From the NCBI GenBank assembly GCA_030045295.1, contig JASIGD010000616.1:1-6895 (forward strand): a DNA stretch of 6,895 bases. Reading direction: 5' to 3'. Below the pieces are notes generated by a model, which saw only the letters and a program-made list of their open reading frames with translations, was not told the DNA's origin and searched no databases. Every line of letters starts with the position of its first letter. Positions within the stretch are counted from its first letter, which is position 1. Below, in pieces: positions 1-5,612 of this stretch. The DNA comes from Streptosporangiaceae bacterium. GTDB taxonomy: Bacteria > Actinomycetota > Actinomycetes > Streptosporangiales > Streptosporangiaceae. The position numbers were made by a program, and so were the translations under genes.

Positions 1-74
1 ACCGCGGTGGGCTGCGGCAAGCCGGTCGAGGCGGCCAGATAGCGCGCCAGGTCCTGCGGGAACGGGTCGGACAT
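1..74 (-). CDS. N-terminal fragment of an unrecognised protein
   Basis: Reading leftward from an ATG at 74, the reverse strand stays open to the window edge and gives 24 full codons beginning MSDPFPQDLARYLAASTGLP. An in-frame TAA at 84-86 limits the start to GTG (78-80) or ATG (72-74). The ATG is preferred because GAAG lies five bases upstream of it, while the GTG would sit directly on that purine stretch. The peptide is soluble-looking, with no signal peptide or membrane segment, and its codons end mostly in G or C like the neighbouring genes. I do not recognise the family from this short piece. It lies downstream of the diguanylate cyclase in the same direction, but about 580 bases separate them, so a shared transcript is doubtful. 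It is probably a real gene, with the rest outside the window. Confidence 0.6.
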   Translation of the reverse strand, partial: MSDPFPQDLARYLAASTGLPQPTA

Positions 75-111
75 GCTCACTTCTTAGCGCTGAGCGCGAG
101 TCTAGGCAAGT

Positions 112-136
112 TTTCTGCCCGATTCCGGGCAAGAAA
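112..136. promoter_or_regulatory. Palindrome upstream of the left minus-strand gene
   Basis: TGCCCG (116-121) and CGGGCA (126-131) form a perfect six-base inverted repeat around ATTC. With one bulged base the symmetry extends through TTTC (112-115) and GAAA (133-136). It lies about 40-60 bases upstream of the minus-strand ATG at 74. A possible -10 element, TAGACT on the minus strand (100-105), sits between the palindrome and the start. There is no U-tract on either side, so a protein-binding operator is more likely than a terminator. The assignment is an inference from symmetry and position only. Confidence 0.25.
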
Positions 137-471
137 TTAGCGGAATAGAGGCACCGATGTTCGATCATAGTGCCCGCGACGACGCCTGGCATCGGCATCG
201 CGCAGACTGAGAAGGCTCGCCGGCGGCCGCCGTTACGCCCGCCGGTGCCACCGGGCGGACCGGCCCGTCGTCGAGCGGAAGGTATCCCACTTCGCCCGCC
301 GCGCCAGGCCGGCCGCAAGGCCGCACCCGCGGCCCGGCCCGCGCCACCACCGATCTGCTCGCCGGGGGCCGGAGCGCTCAACTGGACCCGGCTCGCGGTT
401 CTCGGCACCAGGCGGCCCTGCTTCGGCACCGTCCTAGCGGCCTTCCGGCCAGGATCGTGGACATCCGGCAA

Positions 472-527
472 GGGGTACGTTGCGCCAACGAGCCCCTCAG
501 GTGGGGCACGTTGCGCCAACGAGCCCC
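472..527. repeat. Two near-identical hairpin repeats in tandem
   Basis: Copies at 472-496 and 503-527 are 25 bases each, six bases apart, and differ only at the fifth base (T in copy 1, C in copy 2). Each folds as GGGG(T/C), an A-A mismatch, CGTTG, loop CGC, CAACG, mismatched A, GCCCC. The single difference swaps a U-G pair for a C-G pair, so both copies keep the stem. They lie about 130-180 bases past the stop of the minus-strand cyclase and could act as a tandem factor-independent terminator for it, although no U-tract follows. Alternatives are a mobile palindromic (REP-like) element or a paired protein site. Confidence 0.7.
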
Positions 528-654
528 TTCCTGCTCACCGTGACCACCACGAAATACGGGCGAGGACCGGGACTTACGACGGTAACTGTCCACGATAATC
601 TCCAGCCGCTTATTGCTGGGATCAGTGTGATTAGCGTTACGACCCGTTCCGCGA

Positions 655-1944
655 CTAGGAGGCCTGCGCGTTCGCGGTTATCACGTGGGTCTTGTTGCGG
701 CCCGTCTCCTTGGCGTGGTACAGGGCGGTGTCGGCGGCGGCGAGCATGTCGGTCAGCTCGCGGCTCGCTCCGTCCAGTGCCGCGACGCCGACCGAGATCG
801 TCAGGTTGACGAACGGCCCGGACTCGGCGTCGTCCCCGACGGGGATGGACATCGCGGCGATATGCCGGCGCAGGCGCTCGGCGATGTTGAGCGCGTCGAC
901 CTCGCGCGCGTGCGGCAGCAGGACCGCGAACTCCTCACCGCCGAACCGGCCGGCCAGGTCGTAGACGCGCAGCTGGCTTTGCAGCGCATCGGTCACGGCC
1001 CGCAGCGCCTTGTCCCCCGCCAGGTGGCCGTAGGTGTCGTTGACCGCCTTGAAGTGGTCGATGTCGACCAGCGCGAGCGCCAGCGGGCTGCCGGTCCGGA
1101 CGGCCCGGGTGATCTCCACCGCCGCCTCGCTCTCCCAGGTAGAGGCGTTGAGCAGCCCGGTCTTGGTGTCGATCCTGGACTGGGCGAGCAGCTGCCCGTG
1201 CATCATGAACCGCCGGATCAGCAACACGGTGGGCACCGCGAAGACGGCCAGCCCCACGCTCACCGCGACCACGATGGTGATCAGGACGCCGAGGTCGAAC
1301 TCGGCGAAGTCGGCCACCAGTGCCTCACGGTTCAGTTCCTGCTCGGCCAGCCGCGCCGCCGGGTTCGACAGCTTGATCCCGCCTATGATCAGGGCCTGAT
1401 GGCCTCTGCGGCCGACCTGCTCGCTGATGGCCACCGCCACGGCCCAGGTAAGGGCGTGCACCGCGGTGCCGATCGCAGGGCCGGCGAAAGAAGCGGGGAA
1501 GGCGCGGAAGACCAGCGACGCCGCGCCGTAGCACAGGCCTATCGCGCCGACCGTGAACACTCGGCGGTAGACGATCCCCCGGAACACCCAGAACTGGGTG
1601 AGCACGTACAGCGGGATGGGCGTCACCATGGCGTAGAACGGCGGCAGCAAGATCGCGATCGGCAGCACCCACACGGTGATGAAGTCCCTGGTCATCCCGC
1701 CTTGGAGGTAGGCGACGCGGGGCGTGGCCGCGACCGAGACCAGGCCGCAGCCGAGCAGCAGGGCGAACTTCCACAGATCCGAGCCGGTCCAGGTCGTCTG
1801 GGAGGCCGCGAAGCAGGTGAGGACGACGTAGGCGAGCGTGACCGCGCCGACGTAGCTCTTGAGCGGCCAGCCCAGCTGCCACCAGGCCCAGTCCCGGACC
1901 GCCGCGCACGCCCGCAGGCGGCGCGTAAGGGACGAGGCTTTCAT
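655..1944 (-). CDS. Membrane-anchored diguanylate cyclase (GGDEF domain)
   Basis: A 429-residue protein predicted to condense two GTP into the second messenger c-di-GMP at the membrane. Residues about 31-174 hold a cluster of hydrophobic segments (roughly 31-50, 57-74, 86-124, 130-149, 157-174), and a further long segment at about 217-243 precedes the catalytic domain. This N-terminal part looks like an integral-membrane sensor of unknown ligand. The GGDEF domain spans about 255-425. It opens with the DTKTGLLN block, followed by DIDHFK (294-299), ND (302-303), YGH (305-307) and the catalytic loop GGEEF (335-339). The inhibitory I-site RVYD (326-329) lies exactly five residues before GGEEF, so an active, product-inhibited enzyme is expected. 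There is no EAL or HD-GYP domain. The start is ATG with only a weak GGTGG three bases upstream. The MFS gene behind it is 498 bases away, so separate transcription is likely. Confidence 0.93.
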   Translation of the reverse strand: MKASSLTRRLRACAAVRDWAWWQLGWPLKSYVGAVTLAYVVLTCFAASQTTWTGSDLWKFALLLGCGLVSVAATPRVAYLQGGMTRDFITVWVLPIAILLPPFYAMVTPIPLYVLTQFWVFRGIVYRRVFTVGAIGLCYGAASLVFRAFPASFAGPAIGTAVHALTWAVAVAISEQVGRRGHQALIIGGIKLSNPAARLAEQELNREALVADFAEFDLGVLITIVVAVSVGLAVFAVPTVLLIRRFMMHGQLLAQSRIDTKTGLLNASTWESEAAVEITRAVRTGSPLALALVDIDHFKAVNDTYGHLAGDKALRAVTDALQSQLRVYDLAGRFGGEEFAVLLPHAREVDALNIAERLRRHIAAMSIPVGDDAESGPFVNLTISVGVAALDGASRELTDMLAAADTALYHAKETGRNKTHVITANAQAS

Positions 1945-2185
1945 GGTCCACCGTTCCGGATGGGACGCAACAGGCTCCTGTCTAGTCGGCAGCTCACCGT
2001 AAAGGACTAGCTCCGTATAGCTACCTTAACCCATGCGTAGCCATCTTGGACACTATTGGGGCTGAACCGCCGACATGGCGCGATAAAGAGGCGCTAAATG
2101 GTGATGACAGGCCACGATTACTCGGCGTACCGGCGCCCGGGGAGCTTTCGCACGGGCTCCATTTCGCTGCCGGAGGGAGAAAAGC

Positions 2186-2206
2186 ATGCGCATTGCCTGG
2201 ACCTGA
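2186..2206 (+). CDS. Possible six-codon mini-ORF, first copy (MRIAWT)
   Basis: ATG CGC ATT GCC TGG ACC TGA follows a good Shine-Dalgarno sequence, GGAGGG at 2172-2177, with an eight-base spacer. The same arrangement recurs at 2284-2318 with identical spacing and length (MRDTWT). The spacer and middle codons differ, while GGAGGG, ATGCGC and TGGACYTGA are kept. That pattern is what translated leader peptides would show, but two copies in one locus cannot separate it from shared repeat ancestry. No plus-strand gene follows that it could attenuate. This is a tentative call. Confidence 0.2.
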   Translation: MRIAWT

Positions 2207-2263
2207 GCGCCCGCTTTTGCCTGGACCTGAAGGCCCACTTTGCCCGGACCTCAGCGCTCAGTT
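2193..2263. repeat. Degenerate 24/23-base tandem repeat, about three copies
   Basis: The block TTGCCTGGACCTGA starts at 2193 and again at 2217, a period of 24. A weaker third copy (TTGCCCGGACCTCA) starts at 2240, a period of 23. Between the blocks lie related GC-rich spacers ending in CTTT or CTT. The array begins inside the MRIAWT mini-ORF, so the mini-ORF's last codons are the first copy of the repeated block. The uneven period and base changes suggest an old array. Confidence 0.6.
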
Positions 2264-2297
2264 CGCAAAGCCAGCACGACCGGGGAGGGGACTCGCA

Positions 2298-2318
2298 ATG
2301 CGCGACACGTGGACTTGA
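2298..2318 (+). CDS. Possible six-codon mini-ORF, second copy (MRDTWT)
   Basis: ATG CGC GAC ACG TGG ACT TGA is preceded by GGAGGG at 2284-2289 with an eight-base spacer, exactly as in the copy at 2186. Its terminal TGGACTTGA forms the first unit of the 17-base tandem array that starts at 2311. As with the first copy, no plus-strand gene lies directly downstream. Its reality as a translated ORF is an inference from the conserved spacing. Confidence 0.2.
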   Translation: MRDTWT

Positions 2319-2424
2319 CCGGCACGCGGACTTGACCGGCACGCGGACTCGACCGGCACGCGGACTCGACCGGCACGCGGACTCGACCGGCACGCGGACT
2401 CGACCGGCACGCGGACTTGACCGG
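2311..2424. repeat. 17-base tandem repeat, six full copies and one partial
   Basis: The unit GGACTYGACCGGCACGC starts at 2311, 2328, 2345, 2362, 2379 and 2396, with a final 12-base partial copy at 2413. The only variation is at the sixth base: T in copies 1, 2 and 7, and C in copies 3-6. Such uniformity points to recent expansion by slippage or unequal exchange. Seventeen is not a multiple of three, so the array cannot encode a simple peptide repeat in one frame. It ends 18 bases before the stop codon of the minus-strand transporter gene. There is no spacer diversity, so it is not a CRISPR. Iteron-like protein binding or a variable-number repeat are possible. Confidence 0.93.
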
Positions 2425-2442
2425 AAGCCTGCGGCCGGTGTG

Positions 2443-3792
2443 CTAACCAGACTTGCGCAGCGGCACCGATCCCGTGGCCGCGGCGTCACCGGTGTTCCGT
2501 CCGGCCCCATGACGCCCGCCCGGCGGCGACACGCGGCGCCACCTGAGCGTCAAGAAGAACGCGGCAACCGCGCCTATCGCGCCGCTGATCGCGATGACCG
2601 CCGCGGGACTGACCACCTCCGCGACGGCGCCGGCCAGCACGAAGGCGGCTCCCTGGCCGACGATCACCCCCATGTTGGCGATGCCGAAGGCCTGAGCCCG
2701 CCGTTCGTTCGGCACCTTGATCACGAAGGCGGTGTTGGCCGCGTTCTGGTAGACGCCAAACGCAGCCGACAACGAGAAGATCACAAGGGAGACGACAAGA
2801 CCCGGACGCAGGACCGTCAGGACCAAAGTGCCGCAGGTCAAGGCGGCCAGCGGCCCCATCCAGGTGATCCGCTGGCGCGGCCGGACGAACCGGGTGAACA
2901 GCGGCATGGCGATGGCCGTGCCAAGGGCTGTGGACGCGATGACCAGACCGGTGGCGACCGGCCCCGCGCCGAGCCTGGCTACGTAAGGAGCGGCGATTCC
3001 GGCCGGAATCGAATAGAAGATCACGAGCCAGCCGAACAGCAACAGCGTGCTCAGCTCCTGGTCGCCGAACACCAGCCGGAACCCGTCCCGGATCCGGGCC
3101 AGCGCGGAAGGCCGGACCGATGCCGGCCGGGCGGCGGCGGGCCTGGCCCGGGTACCTACGGCAATTAACAAGCCCGAGAGCACGAACGTGGCGGCGTCGA
3201 TGCCGAGCGAGCGCCGGACCCCGAGGAAGGCGACCGCCACCCCCCCGGCGGCCGCACCCAGCACCTCACCTGTCAGCAAGGTCGTCTGCAGGACCGCCGT
3301 ACCGAGAACATAACGTTCGCCGTGCAGGATGTCGGGGGTGATGGAGGCGCGCGCCGACTCGAACGGCGGCGCGAACATCGTGACCGCGAACAACAGCGCT
3401 ACCAAGGCGAGGAGGGGCAGATGCGGGAGCAACATGGCCGCCACGAGGACCGCGCGGGCCGCATCGCAGAACACCATCACCGACCGCCGCGGGTACCGGT
3501 CGGCCAATTCGGCCAGGAACAAGCCGCCGATCACCCACGGCAGGTAACCGGCGGCAAATGTCGCGGCGGCGAGCAGCGGTGACTTCGTGCGGTCGTAAAC
3601 GAGCAGGGTAAGAGCGACCAGAGCCAGACGGTCACCGATGGTGGAAAGCAGCTCGGAAGACCACAGAAATCGGAACTCGCGCACCGCGAATACGTCGAGG
3701 AATGTGGCACGCGGCGGCACGGCATCTTTCGCTGTGCCCTTTCCGTCCACCCCTATCGTCCGCTGCTCGTGATCGTCACCGCGTCCCATCAT
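2443..3792 (-). CDS. MFS transporter, EntS/MFS_3-like exporter
   Basis: A twelve-helix-type major facilitator, probably a proton-driven exporter of a small molecule in the cytoplasmic membrane. With an ATG at 3792 it has 449 residues. It shows the subfamily's opening pattern (REFRFLWSSELLSTIGDRLALVALTLLVYDRT, in pieces) and a motif-A loop, LADRYPRR, between helices 2 and 3 at about residues 96-103. A charged central loop (about 214-238) divides two six-helix halves, and the C-terminal tail is basic and Gly-rich. The frame extends upstream to a GTG at 3843, and other candidates are ATGs at 3810 and 3789 and a GTG at 3750. None has a strong Shine-Dalgarno, so the start is uncertain, but the first helices begin well inside all of them. 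The gene is divergent from the PLP enzyme at 4087 and alone on its strand. The substrate cannot be told from sequence. Confidence 0.88.
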   Translation of the reverse strand: MMGRGDDHEQRTIGVDGKGTAKDAVPPRATFLDVFAVREFRFLWSSELLSTIGDRLALVALTLLVYDRTKSPLLAAATFAAGYLPWVIGGLFLAELADRYPRRSVMVFCDAARAVLVAAMLLPHLPLLALVALLFAVTMFAPPFESARASITPDILHGERYVLGTAVLQTTLLTGEVLGAAAGGVAVAFLGVRRSLGIDAATFVLSGLLIAVGTRARPAAARPASVRPSALARIRDGFRLVFGDQELSTLLLFGWLVIFYSIPAGIAAPYVARLGAGPVATGLVIASTALGTAIAMPLFTRFVRPRQRITWMGPLAALTCGTLVLTVLRPGLVVSLVIFSLSAAFGVYQNAANTAFVIKVPNERRAQAFGIANMGVIVGQGAAFVLAGAVAEVVSPAAVIAISGAIGAVAAFFLTLRWRRVSPPGGRHGAGRNTGDAAATGSVPLRKSG

Positions 3793-3981
3793 GGCCCACG
3801 GATGGTGCATATCGCAACAAGTAGTACGGAATCGGTCACCCACGGTCCGCGGGCGGTCTCAGGCGCTGCGGGACCTCGGCGGCCCGAGGTGACGCATGAG
3901 CGCTGCCTCCGGCGCTGGCGCGGCACCGCGGCCCGCGCGGAACCGGTGATAAGGGACTGGCGATAGCCGTGCCGAATTTAC

Positions 3982-3996
3982 CCGTCTGGCAGACGG
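3982..3996. promoter_or_regulatory. Perfect interrupted palindrome in divergent promoter region
   Basis: CCGTCTGGCAGACGG consists of two perfect six-base half-sites around GGC. It lies in the spacer between the divergent MFS and PLP-enzyme genes, about 90 bases before the latter's GTG. A second pairing (CGTGCC at 3968-3973 with GGCACG at 3995-4000) overlaps it, so an RNA switch between two folds is conceivable. The position and symmetry fit a dimeric repressor operator controlling one or both genes. No regulator gene is adjacent in the window. The rest of the spacer (3793-4086) shows no clear -35/-10 pair. Confidence 0.35.
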
Positions 3997-4077
3997 CACG
4001 ATCACCATGAGCGCGGAATATGACTGGGATCGACGACCTCTTACCATTGGTTGGCGAAATCAGCGGGCCAGCAGATC

Positions 4078-4082
4078 GGAGG
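4078..4082 (+). promoter_or_regulatory. Shine-Dalgarno GGAGG that fixes the PLP-enzyme start
   Basis: GGAGG lies four bases before the GTG at 4087. The frame is open further upstream to a TTG at 4051, but nothing resembling a ribosome binding site precedes that codon. The GTG start also gives the N-terminus (TYRLPPL) directly ahead of the first conserved helix. Confidence 0.55.
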
Positions 4083-4086
4083 CGAA

Positions 4087-5397
4087 GTGACGTATCGGTT
4101 GCCGCCGCTGGTGGCGGAGCGGCTCACGGCGTTGCGCGAACGCGCGATCGAGCCGACCGAGAAGGGCTTCGGATCGCTGGCCGCGGGAGGCGAGGTGAGC
4201 GCGGCGAGGCTGGCGGCCGCCCGGCCGTGGTTGCACGCGGCGGGGTTCACCTACCCGCTGCTCACCTTGCGGGATTCGGCGCTGAGGAACAACATCGCGG
4301 CGATGGCCGCCTACTGCGCCGCGGCGGGCGTGGCGCTGGCCCCGCACGGCAAGACCGCCATGTCCCCCGAACTCGCCGGCCTCCAGCTGGAGCACGGGGC
4401 CTGGGGGATCACCGTGGCCACGATCGGCCAGCTGCAGACCTACCGGGCCTTCGGCTTCCCCCGGCTGCTGCTCGCCAACGAGCTCACCGACGCGGCGGGC
4501 ATCGCCTGGCTGGCCGCCGAACTCGGCGCGGATCCGGGTTTCGAGGCGTACTGCTACGTCGACAGCCTGGACGGCGTGGCCATCCTGGACCGGATCCTGG
4601 ACGGCCGTCTGGCCGGGCGCCGCCTCCCGGTGCTAGTCGAGATCGGGCACGCCGACGGCCGTACCGGTTGCCGCACCGACGAGCAGGCGCTCGCCGTGGC
4701 CAAGGCGGCCAGCGCCACGGGCACGCTGACGGTCGCGGGTGTGGCCGGGTACGAGGGGAGCATCAGCGGCGACACCGAGGCGCAGACCCTCGGCCGCGTC
4801 GCCGCCTTCTGCCGGCGGCTGCGCGCGCTGGCGGGCGCCGTGGGCGAGGCCCATCACGGCGCCGGAGAGCTCATCGTCACGGCCGGCGGGAGCGCGTACT
4901 TCGACGTGGTCACGCGCGAGCTGACCGGGAAGGACCCAGGGGCCGGCGCCGCGGTGAAGGTCGTACTGCGCAGCGGCGCGTACCTCACCTACGATCACGG
5001 GTTCTACGGCGCGGTCTCCCCGGCCGGGCGGGGCAGGGGGGGCGCGCCGGCGCTCCGGCCCGCGCTCGAGCTGTGGGCGCAGGCGCTGTCCCGGCCCGAG
5101 CCCGGGCTGGCGCTGCTCGGCGCGGGCCGCCGTGACGTCGGCTTCGACAAGGGACTCCCCGTGCCGCTACGAGCGCGGCGCGGGGACGGCGGCGAGGCCA
5201 GGATCGACGGCGGTCTGGTGACCGAGCTGTACGACCAGCACGCGTACCTGCGGCTGGACTCCGGCGCCTCACTCGGGCCGGGCGATCTGGTATGCCTGGG
5301 CATCTCGCACCCTTGCACCACGCTCGATAAGTGGCGGGTGCTCGTGGTGATCGACGACCAGGACCGCGTGATCGGCGCCGTGCACGCCTTTTTCTAG
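4087..5397 (+). CDS. D-serine deaminase-like PLP enzyme (amino acid deaminase)
   Basis: A 436-residue fold-type III PLP enzyme of the D-serine dehydratase/D-threonine aldolase family, likely cytoplasmic. It has an alanine-racemase-like TIM barrel followed by a C-terminal beta domain. The PLP lysine is K89 in APHGKT (85-90), followed by AMSPEL. A barrel block with a glycine-rich phosphate-binding look, TAGGSAYFD, lies at about 265-273. The C-terminal domain carries YDQHA (382-386) and SHPCTTLDKW, where H408 and C410 match the His-x-Cys metal pair known from D-serine dehydratases. Bacterial D-threonine aldolases instead have His-x-Asp. This favours deamination of D-serine or related D-amino acids to the keto acid and ammonia, though the real substrate is unproven. 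There is no signal peptide. The gene is divergent from the MFS transporter and ends in TAG before a terminator-like region. Confidence 0.88.
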   Translation: MTYRLPPLVAERLTALRERAIEPTEKGFGSLAAGGEVSAARLAAARPWLHAAGFTYPLLTLRDSALRNNIAAMAAYCAAAGVALAPHGKTAMSPELAGLQLEHGAWGITVATIGQLQTYRAFGFPRLLLANELTDAAGIAWLAAELGADPGFEAYCYVDSLDGVAILDRILDGRLAGRRLPVLVEIGHADGRTGCRTDEQALAVAKAASATGTLTVAGVAGYEGSISGDTEAQTLGRVAAFCRRLRALAGAVGEAHHGAGELIVTAGGSAYFDVVTRELTGKDPGAGAAVKVVLRSGAYLTYDHGFYGAVSPAGRGRGGAPALRPALELWAQALSRPEPGLALLGAGRRDVGFDKGLPVPLRARRGDGGEARIDGGLVTELYDQHAYLRLDSGASLGPGDLVCLGISHPCTTLDKWRVLVVIDDQDRVIGAVHAFF

Positions 5398-5424
5398 CGG
5401 TGACCGTGCATCCCGGGAATAGCT

Positions 5425-5450
5425 GCCGGCAAATACCGTACATTTCCGGC
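5425..5450. repeat. Imperfect inverted repeat after the deaminase
   Basis: GCCGG-C-AAAT (5425-5434) pairs with ATTT-CCGGC (5442-5450) around a seven-base loop, with one bulged C. It lies 28 bases past the deaminase stop and just before the stronger GC-rich hairpin. It could be part of a two-hairpin termination region or an operator for the following peptidase gene. Confidence 0.35.
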
Positions 5451-5463
5451 GAAAGCCGCGCCG

Positions 5464-5485
5464 GCGCGGGGAAATGACCCCGCGC
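5464..5485 (+). terminator. Probable transcription terminator hairpin
   Basis: GCGCGGGG (5464-5471) and CCCCGCGC (5478-5485) form a perfect eight-pair, all G-C stem with the loop AAATGA, about 65 bases after the deaminase stop. No U-tract follows, which is common for hairpin terminators in high-GC actinomycetes. A perfect 14-base palindrome, CCGCGCCGGCGCGG (5456-5469), overlaps its left arm and could form a competing fold. Confidence 0.5.
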
Positions 5486-5602
5486 TGTCACTACCGTCCG
5501 TTCGGATGAAAGAATTATTTTCCAACGGGCCGTGGCGCACCCTTCCGGCACGGCAGAATCCGCCCGGGGGGGCTTGATCGCATGGCTGACACTTCAATGG
5601 TC

Positions 5603-5606
5603 GGAG
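5603..5606 (+). promoter_or_regulatory. Shine-Dalgarno GGAG of the S53 peptidase
   Basis: GGAG sits six bases before the ATG at 5613. The frame remains open upstream to a TTG at 5574, but that codon would add a short stretch with no family resemblance and lacks its own binding site at normal spacing. The ATG is therefore preferred. Confidence 0.55.
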
Positions 5607-5612
5607 CAAACA

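Larger units (their letters stand above)
75..654. other. Gene-free spacer, about 580 bases
   Basis: I find no convincing gene here. The open frames are low-complexity Arg/Pro/Ala-rich translations on both strands, overlap each other, and show no recognisable motif or ribosome binding site. The stretch holds the upstream region of the left gene, with a palindrome at 112-136, and a pair of near-identical hairpins at 472-527. Smaller repeated words also occur: TCGGCACC appears twice between 402 and 430, and GGCC-TTCC-GGCC lies at 439-450. A minor inverted repeat (CCAGC/GCTGG) lies at 603-619, just beyond the stop of the cyclase. The density of short repeats suggests a structured or degenerate interspersed element rather than a lost gene. 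Confidence 0.5.
1945..2442. other. Gene-free spacer between transporter and cyclase
   Basis: This stretch separates the stop of the MFS gene from the start of the cyclase, both on the minus strand. Positions 1945-2100 should hold the cyclase promoter. The local sequence is AT-richer than its surroundings (around 2000-2060), but I cannot pick convincing -35 and -10 boxes. From about 2172 it contains two tandem-repeat arrays, each preceded on the plus strand by a purine-rich ribosome-binding-like site and a six-codon ORF. Longer plus-strand frames through here either end within the repeats or run into sequence antisense to the transporter, so I do not call them genes. Confidence 0.55.

Noticed and set aside
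170..598. Open frames of 142 codons (plus) and 71 codons (minus, 378-593) in the left spacer
   Set aside because: The compositions are Pro/Arg/Ala-rich, the frames overlap on opposite strands, no start signals are present, and the twin hairpins lie inside them.
685..2010. Long plus-strand open frame (441 codons) opposite the cyclase
   Set aside because: It is antisense to a gene with clear GGDEF motifs. Its translation is Arg/Gly/Asp-rich with no motif, which is typical of the mirror frame in high-GC DNA.
1991..2010. Possible BldD-like box upstream of the cyclase
   Set aside because: The minus-strand sequence around CTTTACGGTGAGCT matches only about half of the conserved positions of the BldD consensus, too weak to call.
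2311..2424. CRISPR array
   Set aside because: The copies are head-to-tail with no unique spacers, and the unit is only 17 bases. No cas-like gene is present.
2098..3168. Long plus-strand open frame through the repeats and opposite the transporter
   Set aside because: Its second half is antisense to the MFS gene. It stays open through the 17-base array only because the TGA-containing copies fall in other frames. There is no domain and no ribosome binding site.
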